Positions 7,104 through 15,796 are shown, counted from the first letter of the stretch. The stretch: 33,254 nt of DNA from an uncultured Sphingopyxis sp. (GCA_937873425.1 CALMYE010000102.1:1-33254), one strand, 5' to 3'. Program-made: numbers and translations. The notes: generated from the sequence alone by a model not told the origin.

Positions 7104-7973
7104 TCAGGCTGCGTTGGAGGCAGACTTGGGGATAGGCCCCTTGCCTTCCAGCCATTGCTCGAGCTCTTCGACGGTAAACCAGCCATAATTATTTTTGTCC
7201 TGCTGGGCCGGGTTGAGAAAGAAAATAACGGGGTGAGACGTTGTACGACCTTCGATGAGCCCAGAGGATGCCCATTTGGGGCGTAGAGCGAAATAGCGCT
7301 TTATCGCGAACGATCCATATTGGATTGGCAACGCGTCGATCTTCTCTTTGATCCCGGTTGCATCGGCAGCGTCGTTTAGACGCTTTGCTTCGAGATCGGC
7401 ATCTAACGTCACTTGAGCTTGTTCGGCGGGAATTTTGGAGGCCCGAGCGATGACAAGGCCGCCGCGATCGAAGGGATTCTTGGATCCGCCCCCCATCATT
7501 AGAACGAGGTCGTTGTTTTCGAGCCCGACCTGGATTGCGTCGATCGCCGTCTTGGCGCGGTCGGTGTAAGCGGCCAGAGCGAAGGTTTCTTTTGAAAAGG
7601 CGCCAACGATCTCGATTTCTGCCGCCTGGAAATTCCGGTCGATCAGCATGTCGTAGTGGTAAGACCTGTCATCGCTGAAGAAAGGATCGACGATGAGCAG
7701 CTTGACGATGTGCTCTTGATATCGCCGACGGCCTTTTTTGCTCTCGTCGGTTTCCATTCGCACGGACTTTTCGCGAGCTGCGACGTGAGTGACCGATCTC
7801 GAAATTGTTCTGCCAGGAACGCCCGGGATCGAGTTGTCGATGCCGAACATCTTTTCGAGGCGCTCGATGCCTTCCTCGTGAGCTGCGGTAAAGTCCGCAG
7901 CAAGATAGATCCCGTGCGGATTGCCGTCGGCATCTTCGAGGATGATATTGTCGCGATCGCGAGAGCGGCGCAT
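7104..7973 (-). CDS. Hypothetical protein, 289 aa
   Basis: Not recognised. It starts MRRSRDRDNIILEDADG and contains a long segment with alternating strands (KLLIVDPFFSDDRSYHYDMLID, AAEIEIVGAFS), then a Gly-rich turn (LMMGGGSKNPFDRGG). The C-terminal WFTVEELEQWLEGKGPIP looks like a short helical module shared with the next gene. It is soluble, with no signal peptide. Thirteen bases separate it from 6248..7090, and 7997..8293 lies 23 bases upstream, so the three probably form one transcript. Confidence 0.75.
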   Translation of the reverse strand: MRRSRDRDNIILEDADGNPHGIYLAADFTAAHEEGIERLEKMFGIDNSIPGVPGRTISRSVTHVAAREKSVRMETDESKKGRRRYQEHIVKLLIVDPFFSDDRSYHYDMLIDRNFQAAEIEIVGAFSKETFALAAYTDRAKTAIDAIQVGLENNDLVLMMGGGSKNPFDRGGLVIARASKIPAEQAQVTLDADLEAKRLNDAADATGIKEKIDALPIQYGSFAIKRYFALRPKWASSGLIEGRTTSHPVIFFLNPAQQDKNNYGWFTVEELEQWLEGKGPIPKSASNAA

Positions 7974-7996
7974 GGTTTTTCCTTATCCGATGCCGA

Positions 7997-8293
7997 TTAA
8001 TTGGACTTCACGGCGCTCGCGTCAACCGGAACGTCGCCATCTTTGACGTCGATGATGCGTTCGAAATCGAGGCCGGTGTGCATATCTCGTAGGTTGAGCT
8101 CGTTTTCGTCGAGATCGCCGATCGCGTCGCCGCCTTCCTCGGAACTGGCGAACAACTCCCAGTTGATCCAGGGCTTAAGGAATTCGCCGTTGGGAAGGCG
8201 AATGCCCGCGACGACGCCGGTTGGAGCAAGAACGATTTCGCTGCCTTCGGGGATCGAGACTTCTTCGATCGCAGTGACTTCGATGATGGGCAT
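7997..8293 (-). CDS. Small acidic hypothetical protein, 98 aa
   Basis: Not recognised. It starts MPIIEVTAIEEVSIPEGSEI, followed by VLAPTGVVAGIRLPNGEFLKPWINWELF, which looks like a short beta-barrel or wing with a Trp-rich turn. The second half is strongly acidic (EEGGDAIGDLDENEL). Acidic, compact proteins of this size next to a methyltransferase could be DNA mimics or subunits, but nothing in the sequence proves that. It lies 53 bases after the methyltransferase gene in the same direction. Confidence 0.7.
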   Translation of the reverse strand: MPIIEVTAIEEVSIPEGSEIVLAPTGVVAGIRLPNGEFLKPWINWELFASSEEGGDAIGDLDENELNLRDMHTGLDFERIIDVKDGDVPVDASAVKSN

Positions 8294-8346
8294 AGGATTT
8301 CCTCAATGATTGCGTTTCGCAATTCACAGCTAAGACGTTGTCGTCC

Positions 8347-9618
8347 TTATGCTGCCTTGCGCTTCGGCATGGAATTTGCGGCGTGAAGCAGCTGCTCATC
8401 GCCAAGCGGTACGATGTCGACAGGAGCCGCCGGCGCTAAGCCGGCTGCGTTCATGATCGAGCGAGCAACGGCTCGGCCGAGAAGCGGCGGTACCGAGTTT
8501 CCGATCTGGCGATAAGCCCAGATCTTCGTTTTCGAGAGCTGGACCCAGTCGGGGATCGAATGGAGCCGAGCCGCTTCCCGGGCGGTGATGACGCGCGTCC
8601 CTTTGGGATGGATGGGAACGACGGCAGTGAATGAGCCATGATCGGCGCCGCTACCGGCGCGCAGAGTGAGCGACAGTCCATCAGGGTTCAGGCGATGCCG
8701 GCGGCTGATCGGCTCGTTGCCGCCTGGCGCGGTGGCGAGGAAGCGATCGATGGACTTGCCCTCGTGTACAGTGCGCTGCGAGCAGGTGACGATGTCGCGG
8801 CGGAACGGGCGCTTGTAGCTGAGATCTTCGGCATCGTTTTCGAGGCAGGCCATGATCCGCCCGTAACGGGTCTCAGGCGAGATCATGCCGGTCTCGGCCC
8901 AGTCACGGTTCCAGAGCACATCATAGTCGTCGGCATCCGGCAGTCCGTCGAAGGCGTCGCGCACGCGCGGTGTTGGGTGCAGGAAGAAGTCGTCTGCCTC
9001 GCCGTGGGTCGGTGCAGGATATTCTGGCGCTGCGCGGTCGTTGCGGTGGATCAGGAGGAAGACGCGTTCGCGGCGCTGGGGGACTCCGAAGTCGATCGCG
9101 CGGAGGACTTGGGGGTCGACAAGTGAATATCCAGCTTGAAAAAGCATTTCTCTGATGCTATCAAGAAGGGCTTCATTTTGTGGTTGCAAAAGTGTTGGCA
9201 CCATCTCCATAAGCATGTGACCAACACCAAGATCGATGCCGTGCTGAATGAAGCTGTTCATAAGTTTGTTGCGCGGATCATTTGGGTCTCGCTTCCCGAT
9301 ACTGCTGATTCCGACGCAAGGAGGGCCGCCGATTATTGCATCGGGGGTACGACCCATTACTAGCGCGTCCACATCCTGCCCGGCGGGAAGTGCTTTCCGG
9401 ATTGCCTTCGACTGGCTCTCCATAAGATTGAGCGTGAGGCTCTTGCCATAGCTGAAGAGATATTCGTGTGTCGCCGTGTTTACCGGCTCAACGTCGACGC
9501 CGATATCGACATCGAAGCCCGCCTGCTCAAGTCCGAGGCTGAGACCGCCAAAGCCAGAGAATAATTCGACGGCATGGCCGCGCCGTGTCGGATTTGCTGA
9601 TGCGTCAGTCATTTTCAT
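8347..9618 (-). CDS. DNA (cytosine-5) methyltransferase
   Basis: 423 residues, normal for the family. It transfers a methyl group from S-adenosylmethionine to C5 of cytosine in a short target. Motifs in order: I ELFSGFGGLSLGLEQAG (18-34), IV GGPPCVGIS with catalytic Cys101, VI region MLMEMVPTLL (135-144), VIII QRRERV (181-186), target-recognition region about 215-320, IX RLNPDGLSLTLRAG, X RQIGNSVPP. Motif VI reads E-M-V instead of the usual E-N-V. The start at 9618 could instead be the in-frame ATG at 9612, which has GGG at better spacing. No cognate restriction gene lies directly beside it, so it may be solitary and protect the replicon from host restriction. Confidence 0.95.
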   Translation of the reverse strand: MKMTDASANPTRRGHAVELFSGFGGLSLGLEQAGFDVDIGVDVEPVNTATHEYLFSYGKSLTLNLMESQSKAIRKALPAGQDVDALVMGRTPDAIIGGPPCVGISSIGKRDPNDPRNKLMNSFIQHGIDLGVGHMLMEMVPTLLQPQNEALLDSIREMLFQAGYSLVDPQVLRAIDFGVPQRRERVFLLIHRNDRAAPEYPAPTHGEADDFFLHPTPRVRDAFDGLPDADDYDVLWNRDWAETGMISPETRYGRIMACLENDAEDLSYKRPFRRDIVTCSQRTVHEGKSIDRFLATAPGGNEPISRRHRLNPDGLSLTLRAGSGADHGSFTAVVPIHPKGTRVITAREAARLHSIPDWVQLSKTKIWAYRQIGNSVPPLLGRAVARSIMNAAGLAPAAPVDIVPLGDEQLLHAANSMPKRKAA

Positions 9619-9630
9619 CCCATCATAATT

Positions 9631-10224
9631 TCAAGCTGATGGGACTTCCCCCGCGCCTGAAAAATACTTTGAGATTCGATTGACGCTCGTGCGTAGCTTG
9701 AAGGGAACAACCGGTTCTTCGCCGGCATCATCGTTCCAATGGAAAGTTATATCTGCGCCGGTGGGCTTCCCTCGCCGTCCTGAGAAGCGTTTTTCGACTT
9801 TTCTTCCTCGAATCTTGAGCGAACCATCGGTCTCCGACCGACTTCGGAAGACGAGCTCGAGGATGTGCCAATCGTGGAGATCATCCTCCGTGAGAGATTC
9901 TGGTTTGGCGGCTCGGGCCGCTATGGCTTTGCGAAATTCGATCTCGGGTGCGAACAGTTCGCGATCGGCCAAATATGCGTCGACGGCCGGCGTCGGCATG
10001 ATGGAGCCCCAAGATTCCATCGGCAGTGAGCCAGCATTGTAAAGATCGCGAAGTGCCTCTCCTGCGTCAGGGCCGATAAGAGTGACAGGTCCGAGGGCAG
10101 CATTCATTTCATAGAGATCGGCAAGAAGGGGTGCAGGAAGGATTTCCCCGGCCTTGATCTGTTTTCCGGCAAGCCTAGGGCGAACGCCTGGCAGGCTCTT
10201 CAGGAAGGTGGTGAGCTTCATCAT
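9631..10224 (-). CDS. Hypothetical protein, 197 aa
   Basis: Not recognised. It begins MMKLTTFLKSLPGVRPRLAG and has a Pro/Leu-rich N-terminal part (GEILPAPLLADLYEMNAAL). A helical middle (EIEFRKAIAARAAKPESLTEDDLHDWHILELVF) leads to a basic C-terminus (RGRKVEKRFSGRRGKPTG), suggesting nucleic-acid contact. The ATG shares its A with the TGA of the upstream gene (TGATG), so it is coupled to 10224..11384. It ends 13 bases before the methyltransferase start. Confidence 0.72.
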   Translation of the reverse strand: MMKLTTFLKSLPGVRPRLAGKQIKAGEILPAPLLADLYEMNAALGPVTLIGPDAGEALRDLYNAGSLPMESWGSIMPTPAVDAYLADRELFAPEIEFRKAIAARAAKPESLTEDDLHDWHILELVFRSRSETDGSLKIRGRKVEKRFSGRRGKPTGADITFHWNDDAGEEPVVPFKLRTSVNRISKYFSGAGEVPSA

Positions 10225-11384
10225 CAGTATGCGGACTCACCGAAGATTGGCGGCTCGATGAACCATCCGCTGATGCCGCCGTCGCTCGATATGGAAACAA
10301 AACCGGTCCCTTGAATCCCGAAAACCATATCGATGAACTTGATTGATTGAGGTTCTTCATTTTCGAGATAGGGGAAATAGGGTCTCATGAGACGGCCGGT
10401 AAATTCTCCCATCCAACTCCAGGTTTGTGGTGCGTCCGTTGCCCGAGGATCAGCTGTCCGGCCTTCTTTGAAGCAGATATTGAGGAATTCTGCTTCGAAA
10501 GGCGCATCGTCGCCAATCGTGATCACTCCGCCACCGAGTTTCCAGTCGATCACCCAATCGGTGCTGCCGTCCGTAACTTCGTCAGGCTCGTTCCAACTTT
10601 TGCGGGAAGAGATAATCGCTTCAAAATCGTGATCTTCGCCGGCGAGATCAAATTGGATTGAGTCTTCGAGTGCTCGAGGCTGAACGCCAAGGCGAAGATC
10701 TTCGTCATGTTGCAGATCGAAAATGATTGGACCAGTGGCGTCATCATCATCACTTTCGTTGAAGATTTTCAGCTCATTGAACTGATGGACGACCATGTCC
10801 GTGTAAACGGTACGGTCGTAAAGCCCGTCAGGATCGAGTAGTGAGACTGGGTTGTCGGGCCCCAGCATCCGAACAGCATCATGTACGGCCATGATGACAC
10901 GAGCGTGATTATGGGCCTCAGCGTCTTTATACGGTTCGGTCGACTGGTCCTGTGCAAAAACAGAGCGGTGAGCGTCAGCGATCGGTGTTGGTCCGGCGAC
11001 ACAGAATATGTCATCGTAGCTTATCGGTAGAAAGCGGAATTCATCGTTGCCGAAGAGCATTGCGGCTGCGACCGTTATGGACTGCTGATATCGCTCAAGA
11101 AGCCAAGCTTCGTCCTGATCCATCAAGCGACGCCCGGAGAATGCCAAAAGCATTTCTATTCGATGCTCTGCCGCATTCTGGATTAGCATGAGGGTCATGA
11201 CCGGCTCATAGGTCTGTTCAACGCGCTCACGAATAAAATCTCGTTTGGAATGAGTTTTCATCGCGGACGAGAAGAGTTGAGCGGCTCTCCGGCGCTCTTT
11301 TGGATGACGCGAGCTCGCTCGGAGAGAGGTCGCATTGGCCGCGCGCTCATAGGCCAATATGAGATTTTGCACTGTGTGTTGCAT
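10224..11384 (-). CDS. Hypothetical protein, 386 aa
   Basis: Not recognised. ATG 11384 (MQHTVQNLILAYERA) is preceded by AGGAATCTTACG, a good ribosome site; the longer frame would begin at a TTG. The N-terminal half is helical and begins with a long alpha-helix with many Ala, Glu and Arg residues. The C-terminal half is beta-rich and acidic (GGGVITIGDDAPFEAEFLNICF) and contains an acidic run, NESDDDDATG. It is soluble. The stop couples to 9631..10224 (TGATG), and the upstream gene 11454..13049 ends 69 bases away. Confidence 0.75.
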   Translation of the reverse strand: MQHTVQNLILAYERAANATSLRASSRHPKERRRAAQLFSSAMKTHSKRDFIRERVEQTYEPVMTLMLIQNAAEHRIEMLLAFSGRRLMDQDEAWLLERYQQSITVAAAMLFGNDEFRFLPISYDDIFCVAGPTPIADAHRSVFAQDQSTEPYKDAEAHNHARVIMAVHDAVRMLGPDNPVSLLDPDGLYDRTVYTDMVVHQFNELKIFNESDDDDATGPIIFDLQHDEDLRLGVQPRALEDSIQFDLAGEDHDFEAIISSRKSWNEPDEVTDGSTDWVIDWKLGGGVITIGDDAPFEAEFLNICFKEGRTADPRATDAPQTWSWMGEFTGRLMRPYFPYLENEEPQSIKFIDMVFGIQGTGFVSISSDGGISGWFIEPPIFGESAY

Positions 11385-11453
11385 CGTAAGATTCCTGGGA
11401 ATGCGTTTGTTGAGCAGCGGCAATTGAGGACGGCGTGATCGCGATTTGCGGGG

Positions 11454-13049
11454 TTAGGCCCCAGAGAATCGATAGAAAACATCGACGCCTGCTTCGATTT
11501 TTTTCACGTCGAGTTTGAAATGTTCAAAGACAGCGGTTGCCGATGCCCGAAGATTTGCTGCTGCCATCCCGCTAACATGCTCGTCGAAAAATAGTTGACG
11601 ATACTGCACGAAGACGCCTGACATTTCGCAGTCGTCCCCGATCTGGATGGGCGAGGTGTATGCCAAGCTATCCAGATGGGTCACGAAATCATAATCGCCA
11701 ACCTGAATTTGGATCTGCCCGTTCATCGAAACGCCGACATGAGCTCCCAATTCGATTTGTTCATCATGCTGAGTTTCGGAATGTCGCGCCAAAACAAGCT
11801 CGTTGGTAGCCAGGGTCAATATTTTGAAAATGGTCATCGCGTCATGGAACTGAGTTTCCGACAGGCTATGAATCGACCGGGCATGCAGGCCTTTTATGAA
11901 GGCGAGCATCGCGTTTGAGTCAGGCTCAATATCTGCGATCTCAAATTTTGCAAAATAGAGGCTGAAGTCTTCATCGGTGCCATCGACCTTCTCGATGAGA
12001 AGCATCCCGGGCTCGTCGGGATCTGATTTGAGGATATAATCCGCACCGCTTGTCGTGATTGCACCATTCTCAAATTTGGTGGCCGTTGCGAGTTCGCGAA
12101 GCATTGGGATCGCAAATTCACCGTCGTCAGATTCGGCGAAGACATCCATGCCGTATGGGTCACAAAAATGTTTGAGCGAACCAGCAAGATGGTCAGTCAA
12201 CTGCTCGAATGCAGTCACATAAGGCTTCAACATTGGCATTCTATCGATGATCCATTGCGGATCGATTGGGGGAACTTCCACTGAATCAAGGATCGCATTT
12301 ACTTCGGCTGCCAGTTGGAGGAATTGCTCGCGCGCCATACCTTCGAACGGCGTCCCGTAACCGAGACTTCCTTCCGCGACGGCGGGGCTCATCAGCAACT
12401 GCTTGTCGGTTCGTGGACCTTCCAGCAATGTTCGCATCATTTCGTACCGCCTTTTGGCGGGGATGTGAGTGTCAATGGGCTCGTGACCCTCACCTTCGAT
12501 TACGAAGGTTTCTGTCCAAGGGTCAACTTCGATGGTGGCAGAGCGTGAAATTGTTGTGGCTTCGGGAACGAAATGCCCACGGATTGCGGCTGCGTGAAGA
12601 AGATTTTCAATGTCGGAAAGGTCGGCAGCTGGGTCCGTTGCGCCCACGGCGAAGCGACGTGAAAGCTCCTTCCCTGCGGCCATTGGGTCGATATCAGCCA
12701 GATCCCGAAGTTTTTTGTCGGGCTCGTAGGTGAACGCGTAAGTTTGACCGTCGGGCGCTGTCCAGTCGAGACGGGTCAGATAAGGTCGATAATTCTTTTC
12801 TCGCGACCAAAAACGAAAGGTGCGCTCAGAGGTGACAAGGGTGCCATCTTCTTTGACTTCGGCAGACTGGATATCGTCCATCGCCGCCGCATACTCTGAG
12901 CGGCCATCCTCTCCAAGATCAGTCCACCAGGGCTCGTAGAAGAAATCATCGGCTTCGCGGAGCGGCCACTTATTGGGGTCGATCGTCGATGGATCGACCG
13001 TCGGGAGGACCGGTACTGCTTGATGAATTGATATTGCCTGCATGCTCAT
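11454..13049 (-). CDS. Hypothetical protein with a C-terminal domain shared with 29018..29830
   Basis: 531 residues. The C-terminal part (about 314-531) is clearly related to the product of 29018..29830 (about residues 61-270). Both have a [IL]P-x2-xEL-x-TAT-[KH]-F-[ED]-NG-x3-TS-x3-Y block, then a helical region ending ELVLAR/ELALAR, and a tail with PI/TL-I and D-x-F at the end. The N-terminal 310 residues have no match in the window and include a Trp/Tyr-rich segment (DDFFYEPWWTDLG). It is acidic and soluble. The gene is preceded by the inverted-repeat cluster at 13099-13173. Confidence 0.78.
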   Translation of the reverse strand: MSMQAISIHQAVPVLPTVDPSTIDPNKWPLREADDFFYEPWWTDLGEDGRSEYAAAMDDIQSAEVKEDGTLVTSERTFRFWSREKNYRPYLTRLDWTAPDGQTYAFTYEPDKKLRDLADIDPMAAGKELSRRFAVGATDPAADLSDIENLLHAAAIRGHFVPEATTISRSATIEVDPWTETFVIEGEGHEPIDTHIPAKRRYEMMRTLLEGPRTDKQLLMSPAVAEGSLGYGTPFEGMAREQFLQLAAEVNAILDSVEVPPIDPQWIIDRMPMLKPYVTAFEQLTDHLAGSLKHFCDPYGMDVFAESDDGEFAIPMLRELATATKFENGAITTSGADYILKSDPDEPGMLLIEKVDGTDEDFSLYFAKFEIADIEPDSNAMLAFIKGLHARSIHSLSETQFHDAMTIFKILTLATNELVLARHSETQHDEQIELGAHVGVSMNGQIQIQVGDYDFVTHLDSLAYTSPIQIGDDCEMSGVFVQYRQLFFDEHVSGMAAANLRASATAVFEHFKLDVKKIEAGVDVFYRFSGA

Positions 13050-13098
13050 TTTGGTCTCGATGTTTTTATCTGGTTTGGAGAGGAGACAGCAGCCGCTG

Positions 13099-13173
13099 CC
13101 TAAGAATCATTTAGGAAGAATATCTTCCAGACGGGAGAAGCACTTTTGATTTCCCTCAGTTGAAAGAGGGAAA
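13099..13173. repeat. Cluster of three inverted repeats upstream of 11454..13049
   Basis: Three perfect stems lie within 75 bases: CCTAA-7-TTAGG (13099-13115), GGAAGA-3-TCTTCC (13114-13128) sharing two bases with the first, and TTTCCCTC-8-GAGGGAAA (13150-13173). They fill the 193-base gap between 11454..13049 and 13243..13467. None has a good U-tract on the minus strand, so they look more like operators or a structured leader for 11454..13049 than terminators. Confidence 0.5.
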
Positions 13174-13242
13174 CCTATCTTCTTTTCCTGCGGTGTCGAC
13201 AGGAAGTTTATGGATATCCAACATGACGGAGGAAATTATGGC

Positions 13243-13467
13243 TCAGGCTGTTTCGCGCCTGACCTTCTGGACATAATCGTCCCAGCTTTTCTGGTGCACC
13301 GCGTAGCTCGGCTGATCCCATTGATTCTCGTCGAGAAACAAGATCGCCGAAGCCTTTGAATGCTGATCGACGACCTGCTGTGCAGCGACGATCTTGCGCT
13401 GGAGCCGATCGATCTCGGCTGCCGCCACATCAGGACCGCGTGCAGCGACAGTCTGGCCGTATGTCAT
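13243..13467 (-). CDS. Small hypothetical protein, 74 aa
   Basis: Not recognised. It starts MTYGQTVAARGPDVAAAE and continues as a likely coiled-coil or long helix (IDRLQRKIVAAQQVVDQHSKASAI), ending in a short acidic/aromatic tail (DQPSYAVHQKSWDDYVQKV). ATG 13467 is preferred over 13473 because AAAGGA lies at normal spacing from 13467 but directly abuts 13473. ATG 13473 overlaps the upstream TGA as ATGA, so translational coupling remains likely. Confidence 0.65.
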   Translation of the reverse strand: MTYGQTVAARGPDVAAAEIDRLQRKIVAAQQVVDQHSKASAILFLDENQWDQPSYAVHQKSWDDYVQKVRRETA

Positions 13468-13469
13468 TT

Positions 13470-13814
13470 TCATTCCTTTGTTGGAGTGCGATGCCTCAGC
13501 ACTTCTCGAAGGCAGTGCAACTGCTCTTCCTTCCGTTCGGCTGCTCCCGGAAGGAATGTGGTCGTGGCGCCCACTGTGCGAAAATCTTTGGCGCGGGCCG
13601 ATCTGCGAGCTTTCGCGTATGCCGTGCGCATCGCCATCCAATCTCGAGCGACCGATGAGCCGAAGCAAAAGTCCTTATATCGCTTGCCCTTCAGATGCTC
13701 AGGCCAAAGAACTTCGCGCCGCCAGCGCCGTGACGAGACCTGAGCCTGGAAACCGGACACCTGGTCGGTATTGAAGCCTGCAATCTGATAAAGCTCGATC
13801 GTCGATATTCCCAT
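13470..13814 (-). CDS. Basic hypothetical protein, 114 aa
   Basis: Not recognised. It is Arg/Lys-rich throughout (SSRRWRREVLWPEHLKGKRYKDF, AYAKARRSARAKDF), so it may bind nucleic acid. The N-terminus MGISTIELYQIAGFN resembles a start-of-domain helix. AGGGG lies upstream of the ATG. Its stop (TGA at 13472-13470) couples to the next gene. It sits 27 bases after 13842..14336. Confidence 0.62.
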   Translation of the reverse strand: MGISTIELYQIAGFNTDQVSGFQAQVSSRRWRREVLWPEHLKGKRYKDFCFGSSVARDWMAMRTAYAKARRSARAKDFRTVGATTTFLPGAAERKEEQLHCLREVLRHRTPTKE

Positions 13815-13841
13815 TGCCGATCCCCTGCCCTGCTCCGGCCA

Positions 13842-14336
13842 TCAAGCCGCTGCTGCATCATCCTCGGGATGGGTTTGGCGCATAGCGAGCTCGCGCTCGA
13901 TCGCAGTGATCGTAAGCGATTTGGCAACGTCATATGCTTTTCCAAGCTCGTGGATCGCGGTGGGCAGCGTGATCAGATCGTGCATGACATGATTTTTGGG
14001 AAGTTCGCTGAGCGCAGAGCGCAAAGCGCGGGCTGCTTCCAATGCCTGGCCGACCTTGAGTTCATGCTGGATTATCTCAAGCGTCGGCTTAGAGAGAGAT
14101 TGTTCGCTCGGAATCAGATGGTGCTGAAGCCAATCATGGCCGTCATAATCGGCAAACATCGGCACCTTATTGATCGACTGGGTTACGGTAGCATCCCAGT
14201 GCATTTCGGTTCCGCCGGCGTGTTGGAACGATCTTTCGCCGTCACCAAAGGTCACTGGGGCAAAGCCAGGAACCACTTCATAGGTTCCCCGGATTTCTCC
14301 GCCGTTGGGCGCGTAGAATTGAAAATTGGATGTCAT
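13842..14336 (-). CDS. Hypothetical protein, 164 aa
   Basis: Not recognised. ATG 14336 (MTSNFQFYAPNGGEIRG) is chosen over the longer frame because it follows the previous stop by eight bases. The N-terminal half is beta-rich, with the phrase PGFAPVTFGDGERSFQHAGGTEMHWDA. The C-terminal half is helical (KPTLEIIQHELKVGQALEAARALRSALSEL). The beta-then-helix layout could be a small binding domain. It is soluble, and co-transcribed with 14345..15280. Confidence 0.68.
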   Translation of the reverse strand: MTSNFQFYAPNGGEIRGTYEVVPGFAPVTFGDGERSFQHAGGTEMHWDATVTQSINKVPMFADYDGHDWLQHHLIPSEQSLSKPTLEIIQHELKVGQALEAARALRSALSELPKNHVMHDLITLPTAIHELGKAYDVAKSLTITAIERELAMRQTHPEDDAAAA

Positions 14337-14344
14337 GAGTAAAC

Positions 14345-15280
14345 CTATGCTTCCCGGGGAAATGATGATTGGTCCGTCCCGGCCGGTTTCGAACAAGGCC
14401 TGAGCTGGGGATTAGGAAGCTCGTCGTCGGGAACGTCAGTGCGCTTCAGCGTTTCGATCTTCAGGTTCCATTCGCCGGGAAGACTGTCTGAGACGTCCAA
14501 CTCCTCCCTGATGATCTGGGTCGCTTGATCATATGTTTCGCGGGTCGCGACATATCCCTGGTACAAGGTGGCACGCAGGGCTTCCTCGCTATCGAAGGAA
14601 AGTCGATAATTGATCTCGCGCTCGCCGCGTTGGTCGACCATCCAGTTTAGATGAAAGCTGGTGCGTCCGAGGCGTTGCGATTTTCCGATCCAGCACCGCG
14701 CTACGTCGTGAAACACGAGAAGATGATCGTTTGGCAGTGGATAGAGATAATGGGGCGCACAGGCGTCCCTGAGCTCCTCGAAACCAGGGGCGGCGAAGGT
14801 CATCACATTGCCCGGCTGCAAATGTGAATATGGCAGCTCGTCGTTGTTGATTTCGGCGAGAGTCACATTTGCTATGTGCACGGCACAGTTGTCGGGCTTA
14901 CCGGGCGCCGTGACTGTCCAGGAGCACAGCTCGCGCAGGACCGATGCCGCCTGGCGATAGGTCTCGAGCGTGGGAAGCGTTTCTTCATGCAGCGTTGCAT
15001 CAATGCGCTCCCGCGATGCGAACTCAAGGTAATGAGTGATGCGCTGCATCGTTCGGGGATAACTTTGATCATCTGGGCTCGACGAGATGCCTGCATCGAT
15101 GCGCAAATAGAGACTTTTATCCGGATCGTTCTTAAACTGCCCAACCGATACGAGCGGGCCATCATAATAGATAAGGACGTCATCGAAAGACATCGCCCAG
15201 AGACGATGCTCTTGGGTCAATGTCTTTGACAGGTCGACCCAGTTTGATGCTGGGCCGAATTTGCGGATTCTCTCGGGCAT
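14345..15280 (-). CDS. Hypothetical protein made of two tandem repeats, 311 aa
   Basis: Not recognised as a family, but the protein is internally duplicated. Repeat 1 (about 28-157) and repeat 2 (about 180-296) share DDVLIYYD/NDHLLVFHD, the VGQ/IGK turn, HYLEFASR/YRLSFDSE, ATL-x6-T-x-ETY-x-QA-x4-RE, and DELP-x3-L-x-P near each end. Such duplication often means a two-lobed binding surface. It has no signal peptide and no membrane segments. The start MPERIRKFG has no strong ribosome site. Upstream lies 15302..15493 at 21 bases. Confidence 0.75.
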   Translation of the reverse strand: MPERIRKFGPASNWVDLSKTLTQEHRLWAMSFDDVLIYYDGPLVSVGQFKNDPDKSLYLRIDAGISSSPDDQSYPRTMQRITHYLEFASRERIDATLHEETLPTLETYRQAASVLRELCSWTVTAPGKPDNCAVHIANVTLAEINNDELPYSHLQPGNVMTFAAPGFEELRDACAPHYLYPLPNDHLLVFHDVARCWIGKSQRLGRTSFHLNWMVDQRGEREINYRLSFDSEEALRATLYQGYVATRETYDQATQIIREELDVSDSLPGEWNLKIETLKRTDVPDDELPNPQLRPCSKPAGTDQSSFPREA

Positions 15281-15301
15281 CGCAGAAGTTCCAGTTTTTG
15301 G

Positions 15302-15493
15302 TTATGCGCGATCGCCGTCGGCGAGCAGCCAATCGCGCACGATCGTCATTTTATGGGCGAAGGTTTCATCGCCAATTATGTCGTCGTTCCAATATTGCAT
15401 CGAGACCGTGATCAAATCAGCGGCCGTCTGCGGTCCCGGAGAGGCTTCGAAGCGGTCTTGGGCTTCGTCGAGGGTCATCTCAGCGAGAATCAT
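15302..15493 (-). CDS. Small hypothetical protein, 63 aa
   Basis: Not recognised. MILAEMTLDEAQDRFEASPGPQTAADLITVSMQYW is acidic and helical, continuing with NDDIIGDETFAHKMTIVRDWLL. The ATG overlaps the stop of 15490..15741 as ATGA, which supports a real gene despite the small size. Both halves look like helices, so it may be a compact helical protein. Confidence 0.65.
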   Translation of the reverse strand: MILAEMTLDEAQDRFEASPGPQTAADLITVSMQYWNDDIIGDETFAHKMTIVRDWLLADGDRA

Positions 15494-15741
15494 GCTACGG
15501 CGCTTCCCGCTGCGGCGATCAGCTCGTCGTCGAGTTTTACCTCGAGGATCGCGATACTGTCGACGTTGTCGGTGGTGAAGCCTGTCCCGCTGTTGATCAG
15601 TGCGACGAGCGTCTCTTTGTTGGGGATGCCGTTATAAGCGCCGGCCGTGACAATAAATTTCGCGGTCACTTCATAGACAACATCGATGGCGTCCAGGGCG
15701 GCGGGTTTGAATGCGGGGTCGGCGGAAATGTCGGCGTTCAT
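15490..15741 (-). CDS. Small hypothetical protein, 83 aa
   Basis: Not recognised. ATG 15741 (MNADISADPAFKPAAL) is preferred to the longer frame, which would run into the upstream gene. The core VYEVTAKFIVTAGAYN...ETLVALINSG...VDSIAILEVKLDDELIA reads as strand, helix, strand, strand. The 16447..16743 product has a similar layout (KLVLQITV...LEEAV...GVSIVASE), so the two may be distant relatives. The stop couples to 15302..15493. Confidence 0.63.
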   Translation of the reverse strand: MNADISADPAFKPAALDAIDVVYEVTAKFIVTAGAYNGIPNKETLVALINSGTGFTTDNVDSIAILEVKLDDELIAAAGSAVA

Positions 15742-15796
15742 GACGTTTATCCAATTGTGCAACGGGAGGAGTGCTCGAGTTGAGGAAAAATCATCC

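Noticed and set aside
13210..13359. Plus-strand 49-codon frame after AGGAAG beginning MDIQHDGGNYG
   Set aside because: Antisense to the coupled gene at 13243; the ribosome-site-like sequence alone is too weak.
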